This document shows, piece after piece, positions 1 to 8,822 of a stretch of 64,000 nt of DNA. The first letter of the stretch is position 1. Every line of letters starts with the position of its first letter. The position numbers and the translations under genes were made by a program. The stretch comes from Novosphingobium sp. PhB165. Lineage in GTDB: Bacteria; Pseudomonadota; Alphaproteobacteria; Sphingomonadales; Sphingomonadaceae. The stretch is from positions 1 to 64,000 of the forward strand of contig NZ_SLVB01000001.1 in assembly GCF_004341845.1 (NCBI RefSeq), given 5' to 3'. The notes under the pieces were generated by a model. That model had not been told where the DNA came from, made no database searches, and worked only from the letters and a program-made list of their open reading frames with translations.

Positions 1-218
1 CCGGCATCGATATCGGGCTTGCGCGCGGCCAGCGCCTGGAAGACCCGGGCCAGCGCGTACATGCCGGTGCCGGCGATGAGCCAGGCGATGATCGCCCCGA
101 ACGGCCCCGTCGCCGACCCGAACCGCGCCGGAAGATTGAAGATCCCCGCCCCGATCATCGAACCCACCACCATCGAGGTGAGCGAAAACAGCGAGATCTT
201 GTTATCCTGGCTCGGCAT
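1..218 (-). CDS. APC-family amino-acid permease/antiporter, N-terminal part (runs off the window)
   Basis: Reading the minus strand from an ATG at 218 gives 72 residues beginning MPSQDNKISLFSLTSMVVGS, then MIGAGIFNLPARFGSATGP and a hydrophobic helix (AIIAWLIAGTGMYAL). The pattern GSMIGAGIFNLP in the first membrane helix is typical of APC transporters and most like the arginine/ornithine antiporter (ArcD-like) branch. Such proteins exchange amino acids across the inner membrane. The rest lies outside the window, so substrate cannot be judged. The family call is firm; the ArcD-like assignment is tentative. Confidence 0.75.
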   Translation of the reverse strand, partial: MPSQDNKISLFSLTSMVVGSMIGAGIFNLPARFGSATGPFGAIIAWLIAGTGMYALARVFQALAARKPDIDA

Positions 219-285
219 CTACGTCTCCCAAGAGTGGAATTTCGATGGGTCGCGGTTCATTCTTGAGTAACTTACGGAATAACTG

Positions 286-1203
286 TCACAAATCTGCGCG
301 CAGCGTGATGGCGGGCAGGACTTTGAAAGCGGAGCGGTCCGCGCTGTCCAGATTGGAATCGACTTCCAGCCAGAGCACGCCGACACCCAGCGCGTGAAGC
401 GGGTTGAAGCGGCCCGGCGGCGGGGCAAGCAGGTTCGCGATATCGATCCCGGCAAAGCCCTCGAACCGCCAGTCGCGCCGCTTGCCCGGCGCGGCGGAGC
501 CGTTGTTCAGGTACCAGCGGCGATCGATGGACACTTCGCCGATCAGGCCGATGCCGTCGTTCATGACCGGATAGAACGCGTCGATGAATAGCTCGGCGGC
601 GAGGTAATCGTCGGTATTGTGGTTGGAATTCACCCAGCGCGGGGCCAGTTCCACCCCGATGGACCCGGCGCCGACGTTCGCGCCATAGCGCAACCCGCCC
701 GTGAGGGTCTGGTCGGTGGCGAGGCTGCTGCCGAAGAAACTGTCCATGTCGTGCGCGAGTTCGTAACGCGCGAAACCGGCGAAACCGGAGGAGCTTTGGT
801 GCGTGCGCAGTTCGAGCGAGGCGGCGAGGGAGGATTCCGCGATGTCGCCATGTTCCAGAAGCATCGATGGCCCGGCGTCGAATTCGACTTCCAGCCGGTC
901 CGACAGGGGCTGGGTGGTGATGAAGGTCAGCGATGTGCTGGTGGACGTGCTTGTGCGGGAGTTCGAACCGAGCGGATTGTGGGAGGCGATCTCGGGCGCG
1001 AATTCGAACTCGATTGCCGATGCGCCCACGCGCGTTCCGTCGTAGCCGGGGATGTGGAGCTGATCGACTTCCTGATCCGATCCGGATGCATCGGATTTGA
1101 GCGTTTCCGCCTCGCCATTCGGGGTGGCTGCTGGTTCTGCGTGGGCCGAAAGCGGTGCGATGGCCAGGAGGTAGCCGAGGAGACGGACCGAGGCAGATTT
1201 CAC
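286..1203 (-). CDS. Exported protein of unknown function, probably an outer-membrane beta-barrel
   Basis: I chose a GTG start at 1203 because GGGAGG lies a few bases upstream and the protein then opens with a clean signal peptide (VKSASVRLLGYLLAIAPLSAHA, cut before EPAATP). An in-frame ATG at 1263 would add 20 residues that spoil the signal. The 305-residue product has a short acidic linker after the signal, then alternating polar/hydrophobic strands with aromatic residues (for example DSFFGSSLATDQTLTGGLRY, GIGLIGEVSIDRRWYLNN), which suggests a barrel in the outer membrane. The C-terminus is LRADL, not the classic terminal aromatic. I recognise no named family. Confidence 0.6.
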   Translation of the reverse strand: MKSASVRLLGYLLAIAPLSAHAEPAATPNGEAETLKSDASGSDQEVDQLHIPGYDGTRVGASAIEFEFAPEIASHNPLGSNSRTSTSTSTSLTFITTQPLSDRLEVEFDAGPSMLLEHGDIAESSLAASLELRTHQSSSGFAGFARYELAHDMDSFFGSSLATDQTLTGGLRYGANVGAGSIGVELAPRWVNSNHNTDDYLAAELFIDAFYPVMNDGIGLIGEVSIDRRWYLNNGSAAPGKRRDWRFEGFAGIDIANLLAPPPGRFNPLHALGVGVLWLEVDSNLDSADRSAFKVLPAITLRADL

Positions 1204-1712
1204 TTTGCCCTCCCGCGCGGTGTTCCCGCGTTCAAAAGTGATCTGAGGCCAGCATATCTTCAAAGCGAATAAGTGTGCAAAGACAAATTTTTAAATGGAG
1301 CGACGATTTCTGCTCGCCATACCCGTATTGTTGCAGTGCAACGCAAATGTGATCGCGCTCTTTCATAGAAGGCGGCTGTTGATTTCATGCGGAAAATTGA
1401 ATTGGATCAGCGTTAATCCATTGTTTAGCAACGGGATCGACGTGCCAGAAAGAAGCACGAAAGCTGCAGTGCAGGCGGGCGGGTTCCCCCCCAACAGCAT
1501 CAATTCGCGCTCTCGTCTGCCGTTTCGCAGGCTCACGGCAATAGGGTGTCGCTTCTAATGCGTTGCCGCGAGTGTTCTCGAAATGGACTCTAAATGAGTG
1601 GCGCTTCGCGAATTTTTGAATTTTGAGCGTGATAATTTTTTCTTTGTGCGCCAATATCGGTTCATCACCTAGCCGACTCGGCAAGTGCTTTTACTGCGGA
1701 ACTTTTCGAAAG
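1204..1712. other. Divergent intergenic region
   Basis: About 500 bases separate the exported protein (minus) from the antiporter (plus). The stretch is more AT-rich than its surroundings, especially near 1265-1300 and 1610-1640. A GATAAT at 1631-1636 could be a -10 box for the antiporter, but no convincing -35 partner is visible. I see no RNA gene or coding sequence here. Confidence 0.4.
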
Positions 1713-3191
1713 ATGGACCGCATGCCCGAAACGGATCCTGAACCCACCCCAAGACAACCCCGCGAACCCTCTTATGTGGACGCGCTGTTACCGCTGGTGA
1801 TCCTGGCAGTACTTGTCAGTAGTGCGGTCGTGTTGTTCGGCGTGGATGCGATGGCCGGGCCATTGCAGGTCGCGATGATGCTGGCCGGCATGGTGGCATC
1901 CCTGATTATCCTGAAGAATGGCCATCCTTGGGAAAGTGTTGCCGAAGCGGGGCGTCGCGGCGTTTCTTCGGTGGTCAGTGCGATTTTCATCCTGCTTACG
2001 GTGGGTGCGCTGATCGGTACATGGAACATGGCCGGTACCATTCCCACGCTGGTATACTACGGTCTTGGGATTATAAATCCCAATTGGTTCTATGTTACGG
2101 CGCTGATAGTCTGCGCAGTCACGTCGCTATGCATCGGCAGTTCTTGGACGACAGCGGGAACTATCGGAGTTGGATTGATCGGGTTAGCCACTCTGGCTGA
2201 TCTATCCCCCTTCATTACTGCCGGTGCGGTCGTTTCCGGGGCCTATACCGGAGATAAACTGTCTCCCTTGTCCGAAACGACGATCCTGGCCGCCCAATTG
2301 ACCGGCAACGATATTTACGAGCATCTTCGCCATCAGGCGTGGGTCAGCGGACCGGCCTTCGTCATCGCGGCGATCGGATTGATCTCGCTGGGATTTATCG
2401 GCCATCCGGCACTGGCCGGTTCGGAGGTCATACATTCCGAACTGATGGCGCTGGATCAGATCTTCAATATCTCGGCCATCAATCTGCTTCCGCTTCTGCT
2501 GCTGGTCGTCCTGTCGTTCCGCAAGGCTCCGGCGTCGCTGGCGATCATGACTTCGGCGCTGTTCGCGGGGGTGCTCGCCTGCTTCACCCAACCCCATGCG
2601 GTGCTTGCGATCATTCCCGACGGCGGGACCGGGCTGGAGGCCTATATCAAGGCGGTCTGGCATGTCATCGCCAGCGGCTATCACACCGATACCGGCATAG
2701 AGGCGGTGGACAGCCTGCTTTCGCGCGGCGGCATGGCGAGCATGTTGTTGACCGTCTGGCTTATCATCGTGGCGCTGGCTTTCGGATCGCTGCTCGATGA
2801 GTTCGGTCTGTTGTCCAAGCTGGTGACGCCGGTGCTCACGCGGGCGAAGCACACCGGCAGCCTGATCGCGACGTCGATCTGCACGGCGATCGGCCTGAAC
2901 ATCGTGACCGCTGATCAATACGTTGCGGTCGTGCTGCCGATCCGCCTGTTTCGGGTGGAATTCGAAAAGCGCAATCTGGCGAGCAAGAACCTCTCACGCG
3001 TGGTTTCGGACGGGGGCATCGTCACGGCGCCACTGGTCCCGTGGAATTCCTGCGGCGCCTATATGGCGGCGGTGCTGGGCGTGCCCACGCTGGCCTATGC
3101 GCCCTTCGCGATCTTCAACTATGCGAGCCCTCTGCTCGATATTCTCTACGGCGGGCTGGACATCAAGATAGCCCGTATCCGCGAGAACTGA
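1713..3191 (+). CDS. NhaC-type Na+/H+ antiporter
   Basis: About 492 residues with a short polar, proline-rich N-terminus and then some ten or more hydrophobic helices. The signature stretch GSSWTTAGTIGVGLIGLA followed by GAVVSGAYTGDKLSPLSETT is the conserved core of the NhaC family, which expels Na+ in exchange for protons across the inner membrane. The C-terminal half contains the family-typical VTADQYVAVVLP and APLVPWNSCGAYMA. Two starts are possible, ATG 1713 and ATG 1722; neither has a strong Shine-Dalgarno. An upstream in-frame ATG at 1623 would add about 30 cysteine-containing residues and is unlikely. It stands alone, followed 130 bases later by a porin gene. Confidence 0.88.
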   Translation: MDRMPETDPEPTPRQPREPSYVDALLPLVILAVLVSSAVVLFGVDAMAGPLQVAMMLAGMVASLIILKNGHPWESVAEAGRRGVSSVVSAIFILLTVGALIGTWNMAGTIPTLVYYGLGIINPNWFYVTALIVCAVTSLCIGSSWTTAGTIGVGLIGLATLADLSPFITAGAVVSGAYTGDKLSPLSETTILAAQLTGNDIYEHLRHQAWVSGPAFVIAAIGLISLGFIGHPALAGSEVIHSELMALDQIFNISAINLLPLLLLVVLSFRKAPASLAIMTSALFAGVLACFTQPHAVLAIIPDGGTGLEAYIKAVWHVIASGYHTDTGIEAVDSLLSRGGMASMLLTVWLIIVALAFGSLLDEFGLLSKLVTPVLTRAKHTGSLIATSICTAIGLNIVTADQYVAVVLPIRLFRVEFEKRNLASKNLSRVVSDGGIVTAPLVPWNSCGAYMAAVLGVPTLAYAPFAIFNYASPLLDILYGGLDIKIARIREN

Positions 3192-3323
3192 TCTCCCGCG
3201 CCGACGCGCCGGAGTTTCGCGCTGCGGCTTCGACTCTTCCTGTAATCGAGTCCGGCCGGCACGTTGGCGGGCGAGCTATCCTATAATGGCAAAGTCTATC
3301 AGTGTCCCGCAAAGAGGACTTAC

Positions 3324-4031
3324 ATGCGTTTTGCCATTCCTTCAGGGGTCGCCCTGATTGCAGTTCTGATTTCCCCCGCCGTCCATGCCCAGGAAGAAAC
3401 CCCCGCCATCACCGTCTCGGGCGGCGTAACCCTCATCAGCGACTACCGGTTTCGCGGCATTTCGCTGACCGGCAAGGACCCTGCGATTCAGGGCACGATC
3501 AACCTTGCCCACAAGAGCGGTGTCTATGTCGGCACCTGGGGCTCTTCGCTCGGCTTGGGGGACCGTTATGGCCCCACCGAGGTCGATCTCTACGGCGGCT
3601 GGGCGGGTAACGTAGCCAAGCGCACCAGCCTTGACGTTGCCGTCGCCTATTACAGCTATCCCGGCGGCAAGGGCACGGGCAAGATCGAGTACTTCGAGAC
3701 CACGGCCAAGCTGACCCACGATTTCGGCCCGCTGCGCGGAACGCTGGGCAGCGGCTATAGCTGGGATCAAGCCGCGCTCGGCGGCGATCATCTCTACCTC
3801 TTTGGGGAGGCTGCCGCGCCTATTCCCGGAACCCCGGTGACGCTTCGCGCGCACGGCGGCCGCAGCAAGGGCGCGCTCAGCCCGAAGCCGGGTGGCTATT
3901 ACGACTGGTCGCTGGGCGCCGACGTCGCGGTGAGCAAGCTGACCTTCAACCTTTCCTACATCGATACCGACCTCAGCCACGGCCATCAGGCCGATGGCGC
4001 CGCGCTGTTTTCCGTCAGCGCCGGCTTCTGA
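3324..4031 (+). CDS. TorF-family putative porin
   Basis: The 235-residue protein starts at ATG 3324, preceded by AAAGAGGA. It has a signal peptide ending AVHAQ, then ITVSGGVTLISDYRFRGISL, the hallmark opening of the TorF/Gcw_chp outer-membrane family (a strand followed by SDYRFRGIS). The rest is repeating beta strands (YVGTWGSSLG, EVDLYGGWAG, LDVAVAYYSYPGGKG) ending in an aromatic, VSAGF, as outer-membrane barrels do. It probably forms a diffusion channel; the substrate is unknown. The chemoreceptor gene begins only 21 bases downstream, so the two may share a transcript. Confidence 0.85.
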   Translation: MRFAIPSGVALIAVLISPAVHAQEETPAITVSGGVTLISDYRFRGISLTGKDPAIQGTINLAHKSGVYVGTWGSSLGLGDRYGPTEVDLYGGWAGNVAKRTSLDVAVAYYSYPGGKGTGKIEYFETTAKLTHDFGPLRGTLGSGYSWDQAALGGDHLYLFGEAAAPIPGTPVTLRAHGGRSKGALSPKPGGYYDWSLGADVAVSKLTFNLSYIDTDLSHGHQADGAALFSVSAGF

Positions 4032-4052
4032 TCCTCCCGCTGGAGCGAGATA

Positions 4053-6200
4053 ATGAAAGACCTGTTCAGTCGCATGCACATAGCGGGCAAGCTGATGACG
4101 GTCGCCGGCCTGGCGATCGCGCTGCTGCTCCTGCTCGGATTCTCGGGCGTCGTTTTTGAGACCGGCACGGCCGTGGCCAACCTGTCCGACGATGCCGCCG
4201 TCGCCCAGGCCAATGCCGAGGGCAATCAGGTGAAGGCCGATATCGCCACGTTCGAGGCGACCGCACGGGCCCTGGCCTCGTCGCTGGGCAAGATGCACGC
4301 GACCGGTGCGCGCGATCGCGGCACGGCGTTGACGGTGCTGAAGACCGATCTGCTCGAATCCAAGGCGGCGCTGGGCAGCTGGGTGATGATCAAGCCCAAC
4401 CAGTGGGACGGCACCGATGCGGGCAAGGGCAATCAGCCGGGCTCCGCACCCAACGGCAATTTCACGCCATACTGGGTGAAGAGCAACGGCGTCCTGACGC
4501 AGCAGCCGAACAATGAGGCGGGTGCTTACGACAAGCCTTACTTCCGTCAGGCATTCGACAGCGGCAAGGGCGCGCTTGTCGATCCCTATGCCTACGATCT
4601 TGACGGCAAGCAGGTCCTGATGACCTCGATCACGCACCCCGTCCGTTCGGGCGACAAGGTGATCGGCGTGGTCGGCGTGGACATGGAACTGGGTACGATT
4701 TCCCAGCGTCTCGGCACGCTCAAGCCGTTCGGTGACGGCCGCGTGATGCTGCTGTCCTCCTCGGCGACATGGGTGGCCAATCCGGACGCCTCGGTGCTCG
4801 GCAAGACCTATGCCGACCCCGGTCTCGACGACGTGAAGGCCGCGCTGGCCAGCGGCGAGACCAAGGTGCTGCCGGGCCTCGACATCGGCGGCGTGCCCAC
4901 CCGCCGCGTGATCCGTCCGATCGCGCTCGACAATCTCAATGCCACCTGGGCGCTTGTGCTCGACGTTCCCGAGGCGACCGTTTCGGCGCCGGCGCGTTCG
5001 ATCGGCTGGCAGCTCGTGCTGGGCGGCCTGATCATTGTCGGCGCGGTGCTGGCGAGCCTGTTCTTCGCCGCGCGCGGCATCATCGGCCGCCCCATGGCGG
5101 CGCTGAGCGATGCGGTCGACCGCCTTGCCAAGGGTGAGGATTGCACGATCCCCGAAACCGAGCGTGAGGACGAGATCGGCACGATGGCCCGTGCGGCGGA
5201 CGTGTTCCGTCAGGCGGCTGCCGACCGTGCCGAGGCCGACCAGCGCGCCGCCGAGGAACAGCGCGTGGTGACGAGCGCCGTGGGCGAGGGGCTAGACGCC
5301 CTGACGAGCGGCGATCTCACGGCCGAGATCGCAGTGCCGTTCCCGGCGGGCTATGCCGCGCTGAAGGACAACTTCAACGCAGCTCTGGGCGAACTGCGCC
5401 GCATGATCGGTGCGGTCGCGCTCAGCGCCGGGGGTATCCGTTCGGGCTCCATGGAAATCGCGCAGGCATCGGAAGACCTTGCCCGTCGCACCGAAGCCAA
5501 TGCCGCCAGCCTGGAAGAGACGTCGGCCGCGCTGGTGCAGATCGACCAGCGGCTCAAGGCTTCGGCCACCGCCGCATCGCAGACGGTCCGCCGTGCCGAC
5601 GAGGCGCTCACCACTGTCTCCAGCGGCCGCGCGGTTGCCGGTGAGGCCGTCGCGGCGATGGACCGCGTGAGCGACAGCGCCAAGGGCATCGACCAGGTGA
5701 TTGAAGGCGTCGACAAGATCGCCTTCCAGACCCGCGTGCTTGCGATGAACGCGGCGGTCGAGGCAGGCCGTGCGGGTGATGCCGGTCGCGGGTTCGCGGT
5801 GGTGGCCGATCTCGTTTCGGCGCTTGCGATGCGGGCCGAGGAAGAGGCCAAGCGCGCGCGTGACCAGCTTACGGTGACGCAGACCGATATCGTCACCGCC
5901 GTGAACGCGGTGCAGCGCGTGGACGGTGCGTTCGAGAACATCTCGGGCGGCGTCGGCGAAGTGCACAAGCTGCTTGGCCAGATGGCGGAGGACAATCAGG
6001 CCCAGTCCACCGCGATCAGCCAGATCAGCGTGGCGGTTTCGACCATGGACCATTCGACCCAGCAGAACGCGGCCATGGTGGAGGAAACCTCCGCCGCCGC
6101 ACGCAATCTGACGACAGAGGCGGTTTCGCTCAACGATCAGGCGGCGCGTTTCGATACCGGCGAGATGCGCGGTTCGGCGCGACTGGCTTCGGTGGCCTGA
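4053..6200 (+). CDS. Methyl-accepting chemotaxis protein with periplasmic Cache domain
   Basis: The 715-residue receptor has a membrane helix at about residues 13-37, a periplasmic Cache-type sensor (containing [20 protein letters not shown] and [15 protein letters not shown]), a second helix near 319-341, HAMP segments after it, and a cytoplasmic signalling coiled coil. The hairpin tip reads [20 protein letters not shown] followed by [13 protein letters not shown] near residue 563; QTR replaces the common QTN, a variant I associate with alphaproteobacterial receptors. It would report small-molecule binding to CheA/CheW. No CheR-tethering NWETF-like tail is present. GGAGCGAG precedes the ATG, and a strong hairpin follows the stop. 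Confidence 0.93.
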   Translation: MKDLFSRMHIAGKLMTVAGLAIALLLLLGFSGVVFETGTAVANLSDDAAVAQANAEGNQVKADIATFEATARALASSLGKMHATGARDRGTALTVLKTDLLESKAALGSWVMIKPNQWDGTDAGKGNQPGSAPNGNFTPYWVKSNGVLTQQPNNEAGAYDKPYFRQAFDSGKGALVDPYAYDLDGKQVLMTSITHPVRSGDKVIGVVGVDMELGTISQRLGTLKPFGDGRVMLLSSSATWVANPDASVLGKTYADPGLDDVKAALASGETKVLPGLDIGGVPTRRVIRPIALDNLNATWALVLDVPEATVSAPARSIGWQLVLGGLIIVGAVLASLFFAARGIIGRPMAALSDAVDRLAKGEDCTIPETEREDEIGTMARAADVFRQAAADRAEADQRAAEEQRVVTSAVGEGLDALTSGDLTAEIAVPFPAGYAALKDNFNAALGELRRMIGAVALSAGGIRSGSMEIAQASEDLARRTEANAASLEETSAALVQIDQRLKASATAASQTVRRADEALTTVSSGRAVAGEAVAAMDRVSDSAKGIDQVIEGVDKIAFQTRVLAMNAAVEAGRAGDAGRGFAVVADLVSALAMRAEEEAKRARDQLTVTQTDIVTAVNAVQRVDGAFENISGGVGEVHKLLGQMAEDNQAQSTAISQISVAVSTMDHSTQQNAAMVEETSAAARNLTTEAVSLNDQAARFDTGEMRGSARLASVA

Positions 6201-6229
6201 CGGCTGCCGGTCTAGCCTTCGGGTAAAGC

Positions 6230-6264
6230 AAAGGCCCGCGGATCACGCCGATCCGCGGGCCTTT
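6230..6264. terminator. Bidirectional intrinsic terminator
   Basis: A perfect 15-bp inverted repeat (AAAGGCCCGCGGATC and its complement) with a 5-base loop, flanked by A on the left and TTTT on the right. It sits just after the chemoreceptor stop and before the 3' end of the acylase gene on the other strand, so it could end transcripts from both sides. Confidence 0.85.
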
Positions 6265-6311
6265 TCGAATAAGCCTCGCGGCGTTCCGCCTCTTTTCCTC
6301 AATCAATCTTC

Positions 6312-6463
6312 GTCGCCCCCGCGAAGGCGGGGGCCCCGCTTTTCTTTTTAAGCACGCGGAGACGCGGAGACGCAGAGGGGCGATTGCTGCACGGTCTCTC
6401 TGCGTCTCCACGTCTCCGCGTGAACTCAAGAAAAAGCGGGGCCCCCGCATTCGCGAGGGCGAC
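6312..6463. repeat. Inverted-repeat intergenic element, family 1, copy A (longest)
   Basis: About 150 bp whose ends are inverted copies (GTCGCCCCCGCGAAGGCGGG on the left, its near-complement ending GAGGGCGAC on the right). Inside lies a second nested inverted repeat built from CGCGGAGACG units with one mismatch over about 25 bp, so the whole element can fold into one long hairpin. Related copies are at 17117-17205, 41152-41241 and 60665-60802, all in the same orientation. It lies between the convergent chemoreceptor and acylase genes. Confidence 0.85.
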
Positions 6464-6544
6464 GGAGTGTCTGGGTGTGAGGGGAGTGGACGGAACGGCC
6501 CTAACGGGTTGATTGGGCAGCGTGGGCCGAGCGGCGGAGCGGGC

Positions 6545-8749
6545 TTACTCTCCCGGTCGGTACGTACGGGTTATGTGCCCGGCCAGATCCTCGGGATAGA
6601 AATAGATCGGTCGTAGTGCACCATCGGCATAGCGCTGCGCCTGATCCTTGAAGTGGGCAGAGGCCGGATCGCCGCTCTGGCCGCCTGCGCTCACGGCCCA
6701 GGCCCGCACTTTCGGTCCGAACTCGACAACGGCGACGAAGCTGTTGCCGCTGGTGCCGTAATACTTCTTCGTGTTCGGATAAGGCTTCGCGCCGAACGAG
6801 GCGAGCGAGCCCCAGAGCGCCGAGGTGAAAGGCACCGGAATGCTGCCCTTGGCATCGTCGAAGTGCGGCGCGATCGCACCGTCCAGCCGCTGGAAGCGAT
6901 TGACCTCGCCCCACGGCACCTGCCAGCCGCCGAAGTCGCGCGTCAGCCGGTCCGTAGCCTGCGAAAGCGCGGCCAGTCGCTGTGCAGGCGTGGTACGCTT
7001 GGCGATGAAGTCCGGCAGGTTCAGCCGCGCTTTCTTGGCATCGGCACCGAACTTGCCGCCCAGCGTATCGCCCCAGAACACCGCCAGCGTGGTCTCCTTC
7101 GAGCCGTAGCCCCAACGGCAATCCCAGCCCCTCAGCAGCGCCATCGGCGCGGCGAGCTTGGCTTTCAGCGGATCGGCGGCGGGCAGGGCGTCGTAGTCTG
7201 CGGCAAGCTGCGGCAGCAGCACCGCGAAAGCGGGCAGGTGGCTGTCGTAAGCCGCCGCGATCAAGCGTTCAGGCGTGAAGTCGTGCTTGCCGGTGAGCAC
7301 TTCGTCGGCATGGACGCCGCGATAGTTGCCGCCCACCTGATCCATGTAGCGCGGGAAATCGGCGGCCTTGGGGCTGTCCGGCCCGGCGGCGTCCCACGGC
7401 CAGTCATTGGTGTTGTGGACCCAGCCGACTTTGGGATTGAGCACGTTGGGCAGCGTGTCGATCGCGTGCAGGCCCTTCCAGTCGGTGGCCGGATCGGCGC
7501 CGTCTACGGGATCGCGGTAATCGAAGCGATCGTCACGCACCGGCACGAATTGCGGGTGGAGATAGGCGATCTCACCCCGGGCATCGGCCAGGATCGTGTC
7601 GTTCGAGGAATTGGCCCGCGCGCCCGCGACCGTGATGAAGGAGGCAAGGTCGCTCGTCTTGGTGCGCAGCCAGCTCTGTTGGAGCGCGGGGATCGGCTTC
7701 CACATCAGCGCCTCGGCAATCCATTTGCCGCCGTCCTCGGCCACGATGGGGCCGTGGTGCGTGCGGTAGGTGGTGAACTGGCGCTCGCCCAAGGTGCCGT
7801 CGGGGCGGCGGAACGAGACGGTCACCTCGCGCGTCGTCAGCGGGCGCAGTCCGCTGCCGTAGTGATAGACGGGCTTGCCGCCGCGCGTGTCCACCGTCTC
7901 TGCGAACTGGTCGATATTGTCGACGGTGGAGGACGTGTGCATCCAGCCGATCTTCGGGTTGAAGCCCTGATAGATGAAGAACTGGCCCCAGGTCGATGCG
8001 CCATACGTGTTGAGCCCGGCGTCGCTGGTCATCTGCAATTCGGCGCGGAAGTAGAAGCTGGTGTGCGGGTTGATCAGCAGCAGGGCATGGCCGTTCGCGG
8101 TGTTGACGGGCGCGATGGCGATGCCGTTCGATCCGCTCGGTTCCTTCACCAGCGCGCCGGTTTCCAGCGCGGTGGGTGGGATGCGGCGGTGTTCGTAAAA
8201 GCTCTGGAGCCTGGTCAGCGAGATCTGCTCGATGTCGCCGCCGATCGAGCCTTCGGTGAAGGAGAGGGCCATCCACGGCTCGAACCGGGTGAGCACCTTG
8301 GGCTTCACGGCGGGATGCGTGGCGAGGTAGAAATTGAGCCCGTCCGCCCAGCTGTTCATCAGCGTGCGCAGCCATGGCGGGCTCTCGCGGTATTGCGCCT
8401 TCAGCTCCTCGGGATCGACGAAGAGGCGCTGGCGCAAGTCCTGCCAGATCGCGCTTTCGCCATCGGCCTCCGCCGTGCGGCCGAGCGCGGTGAGGTAATT
8501 GGCCTCTACCCTCGGGAAATCGTCTTCGGCCTGCGTATAGATCGCGCCGAACACGGCATCGGCATCGCTGCGGCCGTGGACGTGGGCAATGCCCCAGTCG
8601 TCGCGGGTGATCGTGACGCGGGCCGCCTCTGCCTTCCAGCGGGCCAGTTCGGCCGGCGTTGCCGCATGGGCGGCCGGCGGAGCGGCAAGCGCGGTAAGGA
8701 AAGTGCCGACGGCGAGAGCCTTGCGAACAGGAGATAAATTGCGCTGCAT
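6545..8749 (-). CDS. Penicillin acylase-family N-terminal nucleophile hydrolase (possible acyl-homoserine lactone acylase)
   Basis: A 734-residue secreted enzyme with a signal peptide ending AAHAA. The early motif VTITRDDWGIAHVHG and the cleavage/nucleophile motif VKEPSGSNGIAIAP mark the family; Ser207 in GSN would become the new N-terminal catalytic residue after self-cleavage into alpha and beta chains. The motif NPHTSFYFRAELQM and later GNSFVAVVEFG also fit. Such periplasmic enzymes cleave amide-linked acyl chains, including quorum-sensing acyl-homoserine lactones or acylated siderophore precursors; sequence alone does not decide the substrate. Family assignment is secure. Confidence 0.9.
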   Translation of the reverse strand: MQRNLSPVRKALAVGTFLTALAAPPAAHAATPAELARWKAEAARVTITRDDWGIAHVHGRSDADAVFGAIYTQAEDDFPRVEANYLTALGRTAEADGESAIWQDLRQRLFVDPEELKAQYRESPPWLRTLMNSWADGLNFYLATHPAVKPKVLTRFEPWMALSFTEGSIGGDIEQISLTRLQSFYEHRRIPPTALETGALVKEPSGSNGIAIAPVNTANGHALLLINPHTSFYFRAELQMTSDAGLNTYGASTWGQFFIYQGFNPKIGWMHTSSTVDNIDQFAETVDTRGGKPVYHYGSGLRPLTTREVTVSFRRPDGTLGERQFTTYRTHHGPIVAEDGGKWIAEALMWKPIPALQQSWLRTKTSDLASFITVAGARANSSNDTILADARGEIAYLHPQFVPVRDDRFDYRDPVDGADPATDWKGLHAIDTLPNVLNPKVGWVHNTNDWPWDAAGPDSPKAADFPRYMDQVGGNYRGVHADEVLTGKHDFTPERLIAAAYDSHLPAFAVLLPQLAADYDALPAADPLKAKLAAPMALLRGWDCRWGYGSKETTLAVFWGDTLGGKFGADAKKARLNLPDFIAKRTTPAQRLAALSQATDRLTRDFGGWQVPWGEVNRFQRLDGAIAPHFDDAKGSIPVPFTSALWGSLASFGAKPYPNTKKYYGTSGNSFVAVVEFGPKVRAWAVSAGGQSGDPASAHFKDQAQRYADGALRPIYFYPEDLAGHITRTYRPGE

Positions 8750-8822
8750 CGCCCTCAGCTATCGCCCGAGGGGCCGCCGGGCAAGGTCCATCGGACCGGC
8801 CCGGCGGTGCAAGGCAATCGGC

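Noticed and set aside
6312-6463. Family-1 repeats as a CRISPR array
   Set aside because: The units are inverted rather than direct and are not regularly spaced; there are no cas genes in the window.
6653-8737. A 694-codon plus-strand frame opposite the acylase
   Set aside because: Antisense shadow of a gene with clear catalytic motifs; no recognisable protein content.
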